Of a stretch of 64,000 nucleotides of DNA, positions 26,020 to 35,562 are shown one piece after another (within the stretch, counting starts at the first letter, position 1; each line of letters starts with the position of its first letter). The DNA lies in NCBI GenBank assembly GCA_022510745.1, contig JAFLSY010000001.1, positions 582,576 to 646,575 of the forward strand, read 5' to 3'. A program made the translations under genes and the position numbers. The stretch is from Lachnospiraceae bacterium. GTDB taxonomy: Bacteria; Bacillota; Clostridia; Lachnospirales; Lachnospiraceae. The notes beneath the pieces are model-generated. The model was not told the DNA's origin and did not search any database. It saw only the letters and a program-made list of their open reading frames with translations.

Positions 26020-26892
26020 ATGCTGGTCACATTAAAGGAAATTCTTGCAATTGCAGAGGAAAGAAGCATTGCCGTCGGATCGTTTAATACACCTAACTTG
26101 GAAAGCCTTATCGCAGTGGTCGCTGCAGCAGAAGAACTGAATGTGCCCGTGATTATTCAGTTTGCACAGTGTCATGAGCCTTGGATACCATTGTCTGTCA
26201 TTGGACCGATTATGGTAGAACATGCAAAGAAGGCGGCTGTACCAGTATGTGTGCATTTAGACCACGGTGAGACGTTAGAATATCTGCAGCAGGCGCTGGA
26301 AATAGGATTTACTGGTATTATGTATGATGGCTCTGTTCTGCCCTATGAAGAGAATCTGGAGAATACGAAGAAAGCGGTTGCTATGGCAGAAAAATATGAG
26401 GCAGGAGTAGAGGCAGAGCTTGGGTCTATGGGCAGGCGTGAATCTGGCGCTGGAGATGGAAGCGGAGAAGAGGATGATACAAAGATTTATACGAATCCGA
26501 ATCTGGCGAAGCAGTTTGTTGATGATACAGGGATAGATGCGTTGGCGTGTTCTTTTGGGACTACACATGGAATCTATTTGACAGAACCCAAGCTTGACTT
26601 TGATGTTGTAAAAGAGGTACGTAGTCAGTGTGAAAATATTCCTGTTGTGATGCATGGCGGTTCTGGAGTAAGTAAAGACGACTTCCGCGCAAGTATCCGG
26701 GCTGGTGTGCGAAAAGTTAATTACTTTACATATATGGATAAAAGTGGCGGAAATGGTGCATCAGAGTATATCAATGCTTTGCAGAAGAATGAACCGATTT
26801 TTTTCTCATCCATTATCATGGAAGCCGAAAAACAGATGAAAGAAAATGCGAAAGAAGCAATGAAAATTTTTGCACTGATGGATGAAGTGTGA
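26020..26892 (+). CDS. Class II fructose-bisphosphate/tagatose-type aldolase
   Basis: 290 residues, ATG behind GGGAGGA. Metal-ligand motifs of class II aldolases are present: VCVHLDHGET (His-Asp-His), the Glu in EAELGSMGR, FGTTHGIY and VVMHGGSGV; the phosphate-binding Gly/Asn region is RAGVRKVNYFT. It would cleave a ketose bisphosphate or ketose 1-phosphate into dihydroxyacetone phosphate and an aldehyde. Together with the isomerase (26924) and FGGY kinase (28341) it makes a complete aldose to triose route. The acidic stretch GDGSGEEDD after the Glu motif is an unusual insertion-like loop. Confidence 0.92.
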   Translation: MLVTLKEILAIAEERSIAVGSFNTPNLESLIAVVAAAEELNVPVIIQFAQCHEPWIPLSVIGPIMVEHAKKAAVPVCVHLDHGETLEYLQQALEIGFTGIMYDGSVLPYEENLENTKKAVAMAEKYEAGVEAELGSMGRRESGAGDGSGEEDDTKIYTNPNLAKQFVDDTGIDALACSFGTTHGIYLTEPKLDFDVVKEVRSQCENIPVVMHGGSGVSKDDFRASIRAGVRKVNYFTYMDKSGGNGASEYINALQKNEPIFFSSIIMEAEKQMKENAKEAMKIFALMDEV

Positions 26893-26923
26893 TGAAGAAG
26901 AATAGAAAGGTGAGGGTAAGATT

Positions 26924-28330
26924 ATGGCTGAAAAAATGACATTTGCTCTGGCATTTTGCAACAGGGGATTTATGCCGGGTGAATTGATTTATGGTGCAAG
27001 GGAAGACATGGTTAAGGCTGTTACGGATGCAGGATACGACTATATCGCAATGGACGCCAAACTGACACGCTACGGTGGCATTGAGACAAGGGATGAAGGA
27101 CTGCTCTATGCAAAATGGTTAAAGGAGCATGAGGGAGAATATGATGGCGTAATTTTCTCCATGCCGATTTTTGCAGACGAGAATGGAGCAATCACGGCAC
27201 TTCAGGATGCCGGGGTTCCGATTTTAATGCAGGCATATCCGGACGAAATAGGGAAGATGGATTTTGCACACAGACGAGATGCTTTCTGTGGAAAATTTTC
27301 CGTGACCGATGTCTTTACACAATATCAGGTGCCTTTTACGGTGTTAAAGCCGCATGTAGTTCACCCGCTTTCTGAGAAATTTAAGGAAAACTTAAGAGAT
27401 TTTGCCGCAATCTGCCGTGTGGTTAATGGCATGAAACGGTGCAATATCGGATGCATCGGAGCGAGGACAACTGCATTTAAAACGGTAAGATTTGATGAGA
27501 TAGCCATGCAGAAGTATGGCATCAATGTAGAATCATTTGACTTATCCGAGCTTGTATTCAAAGTGGGAAAACTTTCGGATGAGGATGAGGCTGTCAAAGT
27601 GAAAAAGGCTGCACTGGAGGCATACTCAGATTTTAGCAGTGTATCAGAGGAAAAGAAGAATACATTGTCAAAGATTTCCGTAGTGATCGATGAGTATATT
27701 CAGACATATCACTTGGATGCAATCGCACTGAGATGTTGGAATGAGATGGAAGAAATCCTTCGAGTTTGTCCGTGTGTACTGTTGTCAGAGCTGAACGATC
27801 GCGGTATCACAGCATCCTGTGAGATAGATATGTGCTCTGCCATCACGATGCGTGCAATGGCGTTAGCGAGTGAGACTCCGACCACGGTACTGGATTGGAA
27901 CAACAATTACGGGGATGACGAAAATAAAGTGATTTTGTTCCATTGTGGACCGGTTGCGACTTCCCTTATGACAGATAAGGGAAAGGTTACAAGCCATAAA
28001 ATGTTTGACAAAACTGATCCGGGAAGCGGATGCGGAACTTGCGAGGGAAGATTGAAATCGGGAGACATTACGATTTCTAACTGCCAGACAAAGGATGGAA
28101 AAATAATTGTGTATGCATCTGAAGCAAGATTTACAGATGATCCAATCGAGGACAGTTATTTCGGTTGTGCTGCAGTATGCGAGATTCCTGAAATGCAGGA
28201 TAAAATGATACGTCTGGCCCGTGGCGGATTTAAACATCACACATCTGTCGGGGTGGGGCATATGAAGGAAGTGCTGAAAGAAGCCTTCACGACATACCTC
28301 GGATATGAGTGGGTAGATATCGACAATTAG
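26924..28330 (+). CDS. L-fucose/L-arabinose isomerase-family protein
   Basis: 468 residues. Fold-level similarity to the FucI/AraA superfamily is seen in FALAFCNRGFMPGEL at the start, VIFSMPIFADENGA, the LRCWNEMEE motif and ITASCEIDMCSAITMRAMAL, and a His-rich C-terminal HHTSVGVGHMKEV that would supply a metal ligand. Members of this group interconvert aldoses and ketoses with Mn2+. Its direct neighbours, an aldolase and a sugar kinase, support that role. Which sugar is used is not evident; glucose, galactose, quinovose-like or fucose-like substrates are all conceivable. Confidence 0.85.
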   Translation: MAEKMTFALAFCNRGFMPGELIYGAREDMVKAVTDAGYDYIAMDAKLTRYGGIETRDEGLLYAKWLKEHEGEYDGVIFSMPIFADENGAITALQDAGVPILMQAYPDEIGKMDFAHRRDAFCGKFSVTDVFTQYQVPFTVLKPHVVHPLSEKFKENLRDFAAICRVVNGMKRCNIGCIGARTTAFKTVRFDEIAMQKYGINVESFDLSELVFKVGKLSDEDEAVKVKKAALEAYSDFSSVSEEKKNTLSKISVVIDEYIQTYHLDAIALRCWNEMEEILRVCPCVLLSELNDRGITASCEIDMCSAITMRAMALASETPTTVLDWNNNYGDDENKVILFHCGPVATSLMTDKGKVTSHKMFDKTDPGSGCGTCEGRLKSGDITISNCQTKDGKIIVYASEARFTDDPIEDSYFGCAAVCEIPEMQDKMIRLARGGFKHHTSVGVGHMKEVLKEAFTTYLGYEWVDIDN

Positions 28331-28340
28331 GAGTGTCAAA

Positions 28341-29858
28341 ATGAAGATTGCAGGATTGGATATTGGAACAACTGGTTGTAAATGTACAGTCTTTGATGAA
28401 AACGGGCTTATGCTTGGGAAAGCATATAGGGATTATCCCATAAAACGTGGAGTGAGCGGACATGAAGTAGATGTATCTGCAATTATGGACGGTGTATATG
28501 TATGTCTGGCAGAAGTGGCGAAAGAATATCCGGATATTGCGGGAATTGGTGTCACTAGCTTTGGAGAAACATTCGTGATGACAGATATGTCTGGGGAACC
28601 GCTTTATCCGGCCATGTTATATACAGATCCAAGAGGGAAAGCGGAATGTCAGAAACTTGTGGCTGCTTTGGGAGAAAAAAATATTGCGAACATCACGGGG
28701 CTTCGTCCGCATGAGATGTATAGTATTCCCAAAATTATGTGGATAAAGGAATATGAAGCATCAGTATATGAGAAAGCATCCTATATTTTTCTGATGGAGG
28801 ACTATGTGGTGTACCATCTTACTGGCAGACGTCAGATTGATTACTCGCTTGCAACAAGAACAATGGCTTTTGACATCAGAAATCTCGGATGGAGTAAAAC
28901 AGTTTTTGATGCAGCAGGAATCGATATCTCAAAAATGTCCGCACCGGTGCAGACCGGTACAGATGCCGGAAAGATTACAGATGCTACTGCAGCACGGACG
29001 GGACTTTCCAGAGAAACGCACATTATATCGGTCAGCCATGATCAGGTAGCGGCAGCTGTGGGCGCGGGTGCGTTCGACTCTTCGGTGGCAGTGGATGGAG
29101 CAGGTACGGTAGAGTGCATCACACCGATTTTTGATGGAATTCCTGACATTGATATTATGTACCGCGGATATTTCTCTATCGTACCCTATGTGATTCCGGG
29201 AAAATATGTTGCCTATGCCTTTTCCTATACAGGAGGCGCATTGATGCAGTGGTGTGCGGAGACTCTTGCCAAGAGTGAGCAGCAATTGGCAGAGGCAGAA
29301 GGCATATCGGTCAATGAATATCTGGAGCGGGAGTATCATTACATAGCAGCATCTGAGAAGACATCAGTACAATCGCCAAGCGGTTTGTTAGTGCTTCCGC
29401 ATTTTGCCGGTGCAGCAACTCCGTATATGGATACAGGGTCAAAGGGAGTGATACTTGGACTGACAACAGACACTTCAGTAGCGGAGATATATCGCGGCTG
29501 TATGGAAGGTGTCGTATATGAGATGTGTTTGAATGTGAAAGCCTTGGAAGGTTCAGGAACATGCTTTAACAAACTACATGCGACCGGAGGCGGTGCCCAT
29601 TCTAAAGAATGGATGCAGATGAAAGCAGATATGCTAGGACTACCCATCACAGCCCTAAGAACGGTAGATGCAGGTACTGTGGGATGTGCCATGCTGACAG
29701 GCATTGCAATCGGAGTATTTTCCGATTTAGAGGATGCAGCTTCTCACATGGTAGAGGAAACCGATACCTATGAGCCACGTTGGGAGATACACGAAAAGTA
29801 TATGGAAATATATAAAAGATATGAAAAACTTTATGAGGCAGTCCGCCCTCTTGTGTAA
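28341..29858 (+). CDS. FGGY-family carbohydrate kinase (xylulokinase-like)
   Basis: 505 residues, ATG 10 bp after the previous stop. Begins MKIAGLDIGTTGCKCTVFD, the first ATP-binding loop of the ASKHA fold, followed by GHEVDV, IGVTSFGETFVM, the sugar-binding SHDQVAAAVGAGA, and the C-terminal ATGGGAHSKEWMQ adenosine motif. Annotated best as a xylulokinase-type kinase, because GTTGCK and the SHDQ/AVGAG signature are general to ketose kinases. It should phosphorylate the ketose produced by the isomerase just upstream. Confidence 0.93.
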   Translation: MKIAGLDIGTTGCKCTVFDENGLMLGKAYRDYPIKRGVSGHEVDVSAIMDGVYVCLAEVAKEYPDIAGIGVTSFGETFVMTDMSGEPLYPAMLYTDPRGKAECQKLVAALGEKNIANITGLRPHEMYSIPKIMWIKEYEASVYEKASYIFLMEDYVVYHLTGRRQIDYSLATRTMAFDIRNLGWSKTVFDAAGIDISKMSAPVQTGTDAGKITDATAARTGLSRETHIISVSHDQVAAAVGAGAFDSSVAVDGAGTVECITPIFDGIPDIDIMYRGYFSIVPYVIPGKYVAYAFSYTGGALMQWCAETLAKSEQQLAEAEGISVNEYLEREYHYIAASEKTSVQSPSGLLVLPHFAGAATPYMDTGSKGVILGLTTDTSVAEIYRGCMEGVVYEMCLNVKALEGSGTCFNKLHATGGGAHSKEWMQMKADMLGLPITALRTVDAGTVGCAMLTGIAIGVFSDLEDAASHMVEETDTYEPRWEIHEKYMEIYKRYEKLYEAVRPLV

Positions 29859-29891
29859 AAAAGCAGATTAGAAAGGAGCGTGGCAAAAAGA

Positions 29892-30866
29892 ATGAATCCA
29901 TATATCGGACACAGCACACAGGTATCCGGTGTGGAAGAACATCGTCTTGTAGGCGGGAAAGGCGATGGGATGCGCCTGTATCTTGTGAATAATGGAAAAG
30001 GGATGGAACTTACTTTTTTACCGGACCGCAATGGTGATATTTCGAGGCTTCGCTGTAATGGGATTAACTTAAGCTATATGTCACCCTGCGGGTATGTAGC
30101 ACCCGCATATTATGACTCAATAGGCTCAAATTGGTTGTCATCTTTTACCGCAGGTTTTTTAACAACATGTGGGTTACAGGCGGTAGGAAGCCCGTGTAGG
30201 GATGAAGGAGAGGAACTTCCCCTTCATGGATCAATAGCGAATACTCCCTGTGAAAGAAGTTATTTTGAAGAGGATGAGGAAGAAATCCGTTTACACTTCT
30301 TGATAAAAGATGAAGTAATATTCGGACGGAAACTGATGCTTCATCGTGTGGTCAATGTGTCAAAGACGGAAAATAAGTTCACGATCACAGATGAGATAGA
30401 AAATACAGGGGATCGGGTGGAACCAGTAGAAATCTTATACCATATGAACATGGGCTATCCGCTTCTTGATGAAGACAGCATTGTTACCATTCCGGCACAG
30501 GAAGTTTTGCCCAGAGATGACCATGCGGCGGAAGATATAGAGAACTGGATTCATATGGAAAAGCCACAGAAAGGCTATCAGGAAAGATGCTATTATCACA
30601 AATTTGCAGATGAAAAAGGATTTGCAGGTATTTTCCAGCCTAAACTTGATGTGGGATTGGAAATCAGTTTTAATGCAAAGGAATTAGACGGATTTGTTGA
30701 ATGGAAGATGATGGGAATCAGGGATTATGTGCTTGGGCTTGAATGTGGAAACTGCTACCCCGATGGCAGGGACGTTATGCGAAGGACAGGAATGCTGAAA
30801 TTTCTGGAACCGGGAATGCGGAAGACTTACCGTGTGACAGTGGAAATAAAAGCAGGCATGAAATAA
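29892..30866 (+). CDS. Aldose 1-epimerase-like protein (DUF4432 family)
   Basis: 324 residues. The GTG at 29880 lies one base after the AAAGGAG site, too close, so the ATG at 29892 (MNPYIGHS) is preferred although the gap is long (13 bases). The beta-sandwich pattern of galactose mutarotase relatives is present, with LPLHGSIANTP (conserved His) and LYHMNMGYPLLDE (second His), and the acidic GLECGNCYPDG. DUF4432 members usually sit in sugar operons and are presumed mutarotases. Here it may supply the anomer needed by the isomerase or act on the released aldose. Confidence 0.88.
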   Translation: MNPYIGHSTQVSGVEEHRLVGGKGDGMRLYLVNNGKGMELTFLPDRNGDISRLRCNGINLSYMSPCGYVAPAYYDSIGSNWLSSFTAGFLTTCGLQAVGSPCRDEGEELPLHGSIANTPCERSYFEEDEEEIRLHFLIKDEVIFGRKLMLHRVVNVSKTENKFTITDEIENTGDRVEPVEILYHMNMGYPLLDEDSIVTIPAQEVLPRDDHAAEDIENWIHMEKPQKGYQERCYYHKFADEKGFAGIFQPKLDVGLEISFNAKELDGFVEWKMMGIRDYVLGLECGNCYPDGRDVMRRTGMLKFLEPGMRKTYRVTVEIKAGMK

Positions 30867-30899
30867 TCGGATTTCAGGAGAAAATAAAGGAGGGAAACT

Positions 30900-33608
30900 A
30901 TGTTTACGGAACAATCAATCTTTTCAGAATTACTACAAAAAGAGGAAGTGACTTTATTCTTACAGAAGATGGCTCCGAATATGCTTGAGCCACAGGCAAG
31001 AGATTATATTGCAGGGCTTAGTCTTGAACAGATAAAGGGTATTATGCCACAGGAGCAGCATGCTGTACTGGATGCTTTGATTGATGTTGCTAACGGAAAA
31101 GAACCTTCTGTTAAGCTGACAGATCCACATACAGTACCCGCAACAATCAAGGTAGGTGTGTTGTCAGAAGGATATAATATTGATGATATTGACGGGGCGG
31201 TATATATGCTGGATCATGATTTTTCCGGTTGTATCGTCATGCAGTTTAGTAAAAAAATGCGCGGGGATCAGACAGGAACCGTTACATATCTGGGAGAAAA
31301 AAGAAATTATGTCTTGAAAAATATTCGTGCCGCCGGTGACGCACAGATGCTGGGCGTTTTTGTACGGGACATCTGCACGGAGTATGACCATGAATATACA
31401 CTTCATTTTGAAGGATTTGTGGATGAGGACGGTTTGGTGATTGAACCGACAGATGTCAGCTTTAAAACAGATGCAAGGGAAGCATACAATCCGAATTATA
31501 TGGATAATGAGAAAATTGCATTGCAGGCAGCACAGGAGGGTATTGTCCTTTTGGAAAATAATGGCGCACTCCCGTTGCAGGGAAAGAAAATATTTGTTTC
31601 CGGCGGTGAAAATTTCCGTATAACAGCGGTAGGCGCAGGGAAAATCAATCCCCGCTATGTGATAGGGCTTCAAAGTGCTATTGGGGAAAGTGAGTTGGAA
31701 GTATCTAAGGATGCGGACACTGCACTAGTTGTAATCAGCCGTCCCTCGGGGGAGAACTATGACAACAATGCCTGCAAAGGGGAATTTTATCTGAGTGATG
31801 AGGAAGAGCAGAACATCATTTCTCTGAAAAAGAAATATAAGACATTGATCGCAGTGGTCAACAGTGGCTATCCCATGGATGTCCGCTGGGCTAAGACATA
31901 TGATGTTGATGCGCTGCTATGGTGTGGCTTTTCGGGTATGTTCGGAGGAAGGGCATTGGTGGATGTCCTGACCGGAAAGGTAAATCCATCGGGGAAATTA
32001 CCTGATACATGGAGTAATGACTATTGGGATATTCCTGCCGCAAAGAATTTTTACCAGCCTGAAACACCGGAGCAGGCACTTGATGCAGACCATGATGTAT
32101 GGGTGGACACGTGTTATGAAGAAGACATTTATGTGGGGTATCGTTATTTTGAAACATTTAACAAAGCAGTAGCATACCCGTTTGGGTTTGGTTTGTCCTA
32201 CACGAGCTTTAATGTCAGCGGAAAATTACGGACTGATAATATTTCGGATGAAGAAATTGTAATTACAGCAGAAGTAGAAAATACTGGCAGCATGGCAGGA
32301 AAAGAAGTGATACAGATTTATGCAACGATACCGGATGGTGTACTGGAACAGCCGGCAAAGAGATTGATTGCGTTTAGTAAGACAGCACTGCTTCAGCCGG
32401 GCGAGCAGACCGAGGTAGTGCTATCTATACCCAAGAGACATCTGGCATCTTACGACGAGGACTGTGCTTCATGGGTTATGGAAAAAGGGAAATATCTGTT
32501 TTATGTGGGAACATCGGTTAAGGAGATACAACCAGCAGGAGAATTGGTACTGGCACAAACAGATGTGATTAAGAAAACGGTAAACAGAGTCTGCCCTAAT
32601 ATTAAATTTGAAAGATTGTCCAAAAACAGTGACTTTTTCCCACAGGGTGTTCATTCCGGCATAAAGGAAAATGTCCATGAATTATCACCTAAAAGTACAC
32701 GTATGCATATAGAGGAATGCAATGTACCGGATGTGGCAGAAGCAGATGGATGGTCAGTTGAGGAGATGGCAAGGTTATCTGTATGCGCATCCGCAGGGTG
32801 GGGAATGCACCAAAAAGGTGAGGCAGGCAAAATATTCAGGATAGAAGGAAAGAATTTACCATATTATGCCTGCGCTGACGGCAACAGCGGAGTAAATGTA
32901 AACCGGAAAAATATTGGAATGCCCGGCAGCAACATGGTTTGTGCAAGTTGGAATACAGACCTTGCCTATGAGATTGGAAAGACAATTGCCAAGGAAGCAA
33001 AGGAGAATGATATCCAGATGATTCTTGCTCCGGCAATGAATATTCATAGGAATCCTCTCTGTGGCAGACATCCTGAATATTTTAGCGAAGATCCGTTATT
33101 GGCAGGAATGATGGCGGGAAACCAGTGTAAGGGATTAGAAGACGAAGGAATTTCTGCCAGTGTAAAGCATGTGGCATGTAACAACAGTGAATCGAGCCGC
33201 AAGAGGAATCAGAGTATTGTTTCAGAAAGAGCATTGCGGGAGATTTACCTGAAAGCATTTGAAGTTGCACTTGAAATCCATAAGCCGGATTCTATTATGA
33301 CAGGTTATAATGCGTTGAATGGTGTTTTTACAGCGGAGGACGAAGAATTGATTCAAGGCATATTCAGGGAAGAATTTGGGTTTGACGGATTCGTGATGAC
33401 AGACTGGAACAGCTATGACACAGCGGACATTCCGGCAGCAGTACAGGCTGGAAATTGCTGGATGACACCGGGGTCTGAGGACAATACCTATGTGGATAAA
33501 ATTGTGGAAGGTGTAAACACAGGATTAATTGAAAAGAAGAGATTACGGAACAACGTAAAGTATATGCTGAACGTGATTCGTAAGCGGACGGAAAATATCG
33601 GTATCTAA
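30900..33608 (+). CDS. Glycoside hydrolase family 3 enzyme with reversed domain order
   Basis: 902 residues, ATG behind AAAGGAGGG. The order is unusual: about 190 N-terminal residues, then the GH3 C-terminal alpha/beta domain (AAQEGIVLLENNGALPL near residue 205), the fibronectin-like domain (GKEVIQIYATI near 470), and only then the TIM-barrel domain at 610-900, with nucleophile Asp in FVMTDWNSYD. In most GH3 enzymes the barrel comes first. Reversed forms are known from rumen bacteria such as Ruminococcus albus and Butyrivibrio. No signal peptide, so it acts in the cytoplasm. Last gene of the operon before a terminator. Probable beta-glucosidase or xylosidase activity. Confidence 0.93.
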   Translation: MFTEQSIFSELLQKEEVTLFLQKMAPNMLEPQARDYIAGLSLEQIKGIMPQEQHAVLDALIDVANGKEPSVKLTDPHTVPATIKVGVLSEGYNIDDIDGAVYMLDHDFSGCIVMQFSKKMRGDQTGTVTYLGEKRNYVLKNIRAAGDAQMLGVFVRDICTEYDHEYTLHFEGFVDEDGLVIEPTDVSFKTDAREAYNPNYMDNEKIALQAAQEGIVLLENNGALPLQGKKIFVSGGENFRITAVGAGKINPRYVIGLQSAIGESELEVSKDADTALVVISRPSGENYDNNACKGEFYLSDEEEQNIISLKKKYKTLIAVVNSGYPMDVRWAKTYDVDALLWCGFSGMFGGRALVDVLTGKVNPSGKLPDTWSNDYWDIPAAKNFYQPETPEQALDADHDVWVDTCYEEDIYVGYRYFETFNKAVAYPFGFGLSYTSFNVSGKLRTDNISDEEIVITAEVENTGSMAGKEVIQIYATIPDGVLEQPAKRLIAFSKTALLQPGEQTEVVLSIPKRHLASYDEDCASWVMEKGKYLFYVGTSVKEIQPAGELVLAQTDVIKKTVNRVCPNIKFERLSKNSDFFPQGVHSGIKENVHELSPKSTRMHIEECNVPDVAEADGWSVEEMARLSVCASAGWGMHQKGEAGKIFRIEGKNLPYYACADGNSGVNVNRKNIGMPGSNMVCASWNTDLAYEIGKTIAKEAKENDIQMILAPAMNIHRNPLCGRHPEYFSEDPLLAGMMAGNQCKGLEDEGISASVKHVACNNSESSRKRNQSIVSERALREIYLKAFEVALEIHKPDSIMTGYNALNGVFTAEDEELIQGIFREEFGFDGFVMTDWNSYDTADIPAAVQAGNCWMTPGSEDNTYVDKIVEGVNTGLIEKKRLRNNVKYMLNVIRKRTENIGI

Positions 33609-33942
33609 AGAAAAAATGTCAGAAATACGCAGAAAACAATTAGTTGAATCATTGTAAGTGAAAGCCCCGGAGTACTCTCCGGGGCCATTTCATACCATAT
33701 TACGTTTTGCTTTTCCTTATGAAGTGCAGTTGTAGTTAAAACTGGGATTGAAAGAGTAGAAGTTCTTTTATTATAAAATGAAAATCATTGTTATTGATTT
33801 AAAATAGAGGATACAAATCATTCTTCTGCATAGTGACAGTTTATAGCATTAAAAGATAATGAGGATATTCTTTTGTTACTGCGCTAGAAAGTACAGTATA
33901 CCATTTTTCTATCTCTCAAAACATATAAACATAAAAAATAGG
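33609..33942. other. Non-coding end of the 14.2-kb segment
   Basis: 334 bp without a credible gene. It holds the GCCCCGGAG...CTCCGGGGC repeat hairpin (33664-33685) followed by a stretch of about 90 bp also present near 49613 (CATACCATAT, then GGGATTGAAAG and AGAAGTTCTT). The rest is AT-rich. No integrase, attachment core or inverted terminal repeat was seen at this border. Confidence 0.6.
33664..33685 (+). terminator. Terminator hairpin, copy 1 of a dispersed repeat
   Basis: GCCCCGGAG-tact-CTCCGGGGC ends the GH3 operon. Other copies of the hairpin lie at 42066, 47032 and 49613. Confidence 0.75.
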
Positions 33943-34141
33943 TGATAATCGAACACATTTTCTGTTATAATATCCTCAGAGCCAATTGAGTATTGCCCGA
34001 ACATGGCGGCAATACTTTAAAAAAGGAGAATCCATATGACAGAAGAGCGCCAATATATTGCCATAGATTTAAAATCCTTTTATGCATCCGTGGAATGCGT
34101 GGAGCGGAAGCTGGACCCTCTGACCACAAATCTGGTAGTAG
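33943..34141 (+). repeat. 199-bp direct repeat, right copy
   Basis: Same sequence as 19510-19708 with two mismatches. Here it is followed by the full-length polymerase gene. The -10 box TATAAT is intact; the stretch that gives TTGATA in the left copy reads GTGATA here, so promoter strength may differ. Confidence 0.92.
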
Positions 34142-35562
34142 CGGACGTCAGCAGGACGGAAAAGACGATCTGTCTGGCAGTATCCCCATCCCTGAAGGCG
34201 TACGGCATATCGGGGAGGGCCCGGCTTTTTGAAGTGGTACAAAGAGTAAAAGAAGTCAACAGAGAGCGAAAGAGCAAAGCCCCGGGCAGACAATTCAGCG
34301 GATCTTCTTACGATGCAGCGGAGCTTGTCTGTCATCCGGAACTGGAACTGGACTATATTGCAGCGACGCCCCGGATGGCGTTTTATTTGGAATACAGCAC
34401 CAGAATATACAACATCTATCTGAAATATATAGCTCCGGAAGATATCCATGTATACTCCATTGACGAGGTATTTATGGATGTGACACATTATCTGCAGACG
34501 TACCGGATGAGCGCCCGTGAACTGGCATCCAAGATAATTCGGGAGATTCTTGCATCAACTGGAATAACAGCCACTGCCGGTATCGGCACAAATCTCTATC
34601 TTTGCAAGGTGGCTATGGATATTGTAGCAAAGCATGTGCCTGCGGATGAAAACGGTGTCCGCATAGCGCAGCTTGACGAAATGAGTTACAGGAGATATTT
34701 GTGGAATCACAGGCCCCTGACTGATTTTTGGAGAGTAGGAGGCGGCTATCAGCGGAAACTGGAGGAGAACGGACTCTATACCATGGGGGATATTGCCAGA
34801 TGTTCCCTTGGCGGACCGAGAGAATACCATAATGAGGAGTTATTGTACCGCTTGTTTGGAATCAATGCGGAACTGCTCATCGATCATGCCTGGGGATGGG
34901 AGCCGGTGACCATGGACCTGATCAAAGCATACAAGCCGGAAACAAACTGTTTGAGCTCCGGTCAGGTCTTGCAATGTCCGTATGATTTTGAGAAAGGAAA
35001 GTTGATCGTCCGGGAAATGACGGATCTGCTTGTGCTGGACTTAGTTGACAAGAAGCTGGTAACGGACCAGATGGTACTTACCATCGGTTATGATATAGAA
35101 AATCTTGCAGATAAGGAAATGCGGAAAGACTATAAGGGAGAGGTCACGGTGGACCATTACGGCCGGATGGTTCCCAAACATGCCCATGGAACTGCTAATC
35201 TAAACTGTCAGACCTCGTCCACGAAACGGATCATGGATGCAGTGACGGAACTGTATGAGAGTATCGTAGATCCTAAACTTTTAATCCGCAGGGTTACTGT
35301 CGTGGCCAATCATCTGGTGGAGGAAGCAGCTGTAAAAGAGGCTCCGGCCTTTGAACAGCTTAACTTGTTCACGGATTATGCGGCGCTGGAAAAGCAGCAC
35401 GAAGAGGAAAATGCCAGAATGGAAAAGGAGCGGAAACTGCAGGAGGCCATGTTGTCAGTGAAGAAGAAATACGGAAAGAACGCCATGTTGAAAGGAATGA
35501 ATCTGGAAGAGGGTGCGATGACCATAGAACGCAACAATCAGATTGGAGGTCATAAGGCATGA
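34036..35562 (+). CDS. Y-family DNA polymerase (UmuC/UvrX-type)
   Basis: 508 residues. Family motifs: YIAIDLKSFYASVE with the metal-binding Asp, LFEV near residue 63, and YSIDEVFMDV with the catalytic Asp-Glu pair (about residue 142). TAGIGTNLYLCKVAMDI in the finger/thumb region and a C-terminal little-finger region follow. The Gram-positive UvrX/YqjW subgroup is usually paired with a YolD-like gene, as here (4-bp overlap). Translesion synthesis during stress is the known role of the family. Its first 35 codons and leader are duplicated at 19510-19708. No clear LexA box was found. A leader hairpin AGTATTGC/GCAATACT at 33989-34016 lies before the ribosome site. Confidence 0.94.
   Translation: MTEERQYIAIDLKSFYASVECVERKLDPLTTNLVVADVSRTEKTICLAVSPSLKAYGISGRARLFEVVQRVKEVNRERKSKAPGRQFSGSSYDAAELVCHPELELDYIAATPRMAFYLEYSTRIYNIYLKYIAPEDIHVYSIDEVFMDVTHYLQTYRMSARELASKIIREILASTGITATAGIGTNLYLCKVAMDIVAKHVPADENGVRIAQLDEMSYRRYLWNHRPLTDFWRVGGGYQRKLEENGLYTMGDIARCSLGGPREYHNEELLYRLFGINAELLIDHAWGWEPVTMDLIKAYKPETNCLSSGQVLQCPYDFEKGKLIVREMTDLLVLDLVDKKLVTDQMVLTIGYDIENLADKEMRKDYKGEVTVDHYGRMVPKHAHGTANLNCQTSSTKRIMDAVTELYESIVDPKLLIRRVTVVANHLVEEAAVKEAPAFEQLNLFTDYAALEKQHEEENARMEKERKLQEAMLSVKKKYGKNAMLKGMNLEEGAMTIERNNQIGGHKA

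Noticed and set aside
33735..33775. GGGATTGAAAG resembling a CRISPR repeat end
   Set aside because: Only single copies far apart (here and near 49695), with no spacers or cas genes; it belongs to the dispersed repeat.
19709..33942. Integrative element with att sites
   Set aside because: No integrase, relaxase or transposase, and 199 bp is long for an attachment core; described as a direct-repeat-bracketed segment instead.
33953..33980. LexA box before the polymerase gene
   Set aside because: GAAC and GTT are present but the spacing does not match the Gram-positive GAAC-N4-GTTC site.
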